Origin: Nitrospira sp.
GTDB lineage: Bacteria; UBA9089; CG2-30-40-21; SBAY01
Direction: 5' to 3'
Length of the DNA stretch: 8,445 nucleotides
Assembly: GCA_005239945.1 (NCBI GenBank)
Contig: SBAY01000258.1
Span: forward strand, 1-8,445
Made by a program: the position numbers and the translations under genes. The notes beneath the pieces were generated by a model. It worked only from the letters and a program-made list of their open reading frames with translations. It made no database searches and had not been told where the DNA came from. The first letter of the stretch is position 1; every line of letters starts with the position of its first letter. Positions 7,018-8,445 of this stretch are shown one piece after another.

Positions 7018-7397
7018 CTTTTTACTTCCCAAATCCTTTGTTGTTCAACCTTTTCTATAAAAGCCTCTGAATAATATTTAACAAGACTCCTTAAGTGATT
7101 AGAAAAGCCTAATTCATGCTCCATAATTCCTTCTTCTTTATAACCTTCATTCAATAATGCTTCTTCTAATTCAGAATTTAATCTTTCAGAAGTATTTTCG
7201 AGTATCTTAATTTTTGTAACCTTTTTTATTGAAACAAATGGTAAACTATCATAAGCATATCTGTGGAGGTCTCCCAAAAAGTCCTTCGAAGCAGCTATTA
7301 TTTTAATAATTCCTGCCGTGGCAGGAGATACAATAGGTGGAGAAATACTCACAAGACCTGCTATTTCTTCTCCTTTTATTAAAAGGAAAGAAGTCCT
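7014..7397 (-). CDS. GNAT-like C-terminal part of the PqqD fusion (other frame)
   Basis: This frame is open from just after a TAG at 7400-7398 to the TGA at 7014. Read from the junction it gives 'FLLIKGEEIAGLVSIS', typical of a GNAT central strand pair, and ends with 'ILENTSERLNSELEEALLNEGYKEEG', like the last helix and strand of GNAT proteins ('N..a..ll...GF...g'). The usual acetyl-CoA pyrophosphate loop (Q/RxxGxG/A) is not seen between them, so catalytic activity is doubtful. The only start-like codon after the junction is a GTG at 7352 with a poor ribosome site, so independent translation is unlikely. I read it as the displaced end of the gene starting at 7926. The family assignment is moderate. 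Confidence 0.55.
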   Translation of the reverse strand, partial: RTSFLLIKGEEIAGLVSISPPIVSPATAGIIKIIAASKDFLGDLHRYAYDSLPFVSIKKVTKIKILENTSERLNSELEEALLNEGYKEEGIMEHELGFSNHLRSLVKYYSEAFIEKVEQQRIWEVKR

Positions 7398-7926
7398 CTA
7401 TAAAACTAAAAAGCTTTGCACGAAGTGAAACCTCGTCATACTCTAATGGAGAAGCGAACGGATTTTTATAAAAAAAGAGATTAGATTTATCTTCAATTTG
7501 TCTATCGTTTTGAAAGATATTTGAATCATCAATAAACTTTTTAATCCTTAAAATATCATCCTCTTGTGCTATCATTAGAGTAAGATCATCAGAAAGTATG
7601 GTTTCTCTCTTATACAGAAAAGGATTTTCTCCAATCCATTCAATAACCAGAAAGCGAGAAAATCTTCCAATGGTATCATATACATCCTTTTGGATCTCTT
7701 TTTTAGATATTGTTGGGAAGTTATTTTTCATCTCCTCTACTATTTCGTCTATAGTTCTTTTTCCATTACAGAGTTCTAATACTTTTCGAGCAGTGAAATT
7801 TATCACCAATTCTCGAGTCTCAGGGTGAAATTTAGGCGTAATTGTCCAATATCCCTCTTTTTCCTCTCTTTCATATAAGAGATTCCCTTTTTTAAAAATT
7901 GGATAGTCTTTTTGTGTCGTGGCCAT
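7303..7926 (-). CDS. PqqD/RRE-domain protein, N-terminal part of a PqqD-GNAT-like fusion (frameshifted)
   Basis: Residues about 1-105 look like a PqqD-type RiPP recognition element: a strand-rich start, then 'INFTARKVLELCNGKRTIDEIV' split as strand and helix, a second helix 'KKEIQKDVYDTIGRF' and an end 'LVIEW'. This matches the family pattern 'n..a..iw.lcdG.rTv.eIv...., ..v..Dv...l..l...g.v'. PqqD domains are known to bind leader peptides and present them to radical SAM enzymes. From about residue 113 ('LTLMIAQEDDILRIKKFIDD') the sequence resembles the first strand and helix of a GNAT fold. After 'FIEDFF' near 7390 this frame turns into low-complexity Lys/Arg/Ser/Cys residues with no fold-like pattern, while the sensible continuation is one base away. 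The true product is probably about 303 residues spanning 7926-7014. Whether this is a sequencing error, a pseudogene or programmed shifting cannot be told from the sequence. Confidence 0.72.
   Translation of the reverse strand: MATTQKDYPIFKKGNLLYEREEKEGYWTITPKFHPETRELVINFTARKVLELCNGKRTIDEIVEEMKNNFPTISKKEIQKDVYDTIGRFSRFLVIEWIGENPFLYKRETILSDDLTLMIAQEDDILRIKKFIDDSNIFQNDRQIEDKSNLFFYKNPFASPLEYDEVSLRAKLFSFIEDFFPFNKRRRNSRSCEYFSTYCISCHGRNY
7311..7326. repeat. Small GC-rich palindrome within the GNAT-like coding region
   Basis: TCCTGCC, spacer GT, GGCAGGA forms a perfect 7-bp inverted repeat around two bases. It is conspicuous in an AT-rich gene and is read in frame as Ser-Pro-Ala-Thr-Ala-Gly, in a probable loop between two strands. 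It may be a small dispersed palindromic repeat, but only this copy is visible in the window. Confidence 0.6.
7367..7393 (-). other. Frameshift junction within an inverted repeat
   Basis: Removing one base from the T-run at 7389-7387 (minus-strand sense) joins the two frames as ...EDFF-LLIKGEE..., a smooth hydrophobic strand. The junction lies within an imperfect hairpin: CTTCTCCTTTT (7367-7377), loop ATT, AAAAGGA (7381-7387), a two-base bulge and GAAG (7390-7393). In the message the 3' arm of this repeat contains an AAAAGGAG Shine-Dalgarno-like run. Homopolymer runs inside a hairpin favour slippage by polymerases, by sequencing chemistry or by ribosomes. Confidence 0.6.
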
Positions 7927-7929
7927 TTT

Positions 7930-8445
7930 TTAATTACCTCCTTTAAATAAATTGTCGTCAATAATATCAAGTTTAATATTTTTATCAAACCAGACAGTAG
8001 GTGCGACTTCTTCCTTCTTTCCAAAATCCGGAACTGAGTGAATTTTTTCAGCAAATTCTTTCACTACTGGCAGTTCCCATATTCTTACAAGTCCTGCATC
8101 CCAATATTCACTAATACCATGCCTTCTTATATTACCCACTGTTAGAGGAAGATATGGTGATGGAATTATATCTCCATTTGCGCTGATATCAACCATATTG
8201 ACGCAGTGTTTGGCTAAAGTTCTAAACCTAATTAGATGATCAATAGGGTCTCCCCATTCAATTATTCCAGAACCATATTTTTCTTGAAGTAGAGTGATTG
8301 TTTTCACCAGTTCTCTATACTGTAAGGGAGTAGGCAGGAGTTCTTCTAAATGAGTGTGCCGAGCAAGTTTATTAGTTCTTATCAGTGAAAGTCTGGTCTG
8401 AGTAAAGGTTAGCAACCATCTCAGCACCAAATCCCACGCATAGGG
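7930..8445 (-). CDS. Radical SAM/SPASM-like protein, C-terminal part (5' end outside window)
   Basis: The frame is open to the window edge, so 171 C-terminal residues are seen; a TTG at 8430 in this frame is probably internal. The radical SAM CxxxCxxC core would lie upstream and is not visible. What is visible resembles the end of PqqE-like SPASM maturases: a strand followed by a helix containing LPTPLQYRELV (about residues 37-47), then a segment with one Cys (C81), a 'NGDIIPSP' stretch (90-97), 'GNI' (104-106) and an aromatic 'EYW' (113-115). This follows the usual C...G.v.PC....GNi....iW layout. The Cys of the 'PC' motif is Ser here and only one Cys remains, so auxiliary iron-sulfur clusters are probably reduced or absent. 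The following PqqD-domain gene supports a peptide-modifying role, since PqqD domains bind leader peptides for such enzymes. That role is inferred. The family is fairly sure, the substrate unknown. Confidence 0.66.
   Translation of the reverse strand, partial: PYAWDLVLRWLLTFTQTRLSLIRTNKLARHTHLEELLPTPLQYRELVKTITLLQEKYGSGIIEWGDPIDHLIRFRTLAKHCVNMVDISANGDIIPSPYLPLTVGNIRRHGISEYWDAGLVRIWELPVVKEFAEKIHSVPDFGKKEEVAPTVWFDKNIKLDIIDDNLFKGGN
7936..7943 (-). promoter_or_regulatory. Ribosome-binding site of the PqqD-domain gene
   Basis: A full AAGGAGGT Shine-Dalgarno sequence lies 9 nt before the ATG at 7926. It also encodes the last residues of the upstream radical SAM-like protein (Lys-Gly-Gly-Asn-stop). 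It fixes the start of the PqqD gene and suggests that the two are translated from one message. Confidence 0.8.

Noticed and set aside
7803..8054. 83-codon minus-strand open frame across the radical SAM-PqqD junction
   Set aside because: It overlaps two better genes in other frames and has composition typical of a shadow frame.

Overview
The window is AT-rich (by eye about one third G+C), uses many AGA/AGG and ATA codons, and every gene I can support lies on the minus strand, so the biological reading order runs from 8445 down to 1. A TolC-type outer-membrane channel, a periplasmic adaptor and a secreted LolA-like protein show a diderm (two-membrane) bacterium. Base composition and the split MacB-type genes would suit an uncultivated or anaerobic lineage, but I cannot name the taxon.

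Block 1 (8445-6256) reads like part of a peptide-maturation locus. It has the C-terminal part of a radical SAM/SPASM-like protein (its N-terminal part lies outside the window), a PqqD/RRE-domain protein whose C-terminal half is GNAT-like and sits in another reading frame (an apparent one-base frameshift near 7390), and a secreted LolA-like protein. These are tightly packed: a ribosome-binding site lies inside the preceding stop region, and there is an ATGA overlap at 7017.

Block 2 (6255-5790) is about 465 bp without a convincing gene. It holds a compact structured element at 6009-6095: a four-run G-quadruplex motif, a 14-bp inverted repeat with a second 7-bp outer stem, and duplicated GGACAG/CTGTCC boxes arranged in nested symmetry. 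A possible sigma70-type promoter for the next operon lies at 5838-5810.

Block 3 (5789-1, running off the window) is a six-gene exporter operon with overlaps or gaps of about 11 nt or less: ABC-2 ATPase, ABC-2 permease, TolC-family channel, MacA/HlyD-like adaptor, MacB/FtsX-type permease, and a MacB-type ATPase cut by the window edge. Two different ABC inner-membrane systems therefore share one channel and one adaptor. The most interesting hypothesis, which is inference only, is that the radical SAM/PqqD block makes a modified peptide that block 3 exports. No precursor peptide gene is visible in the window.
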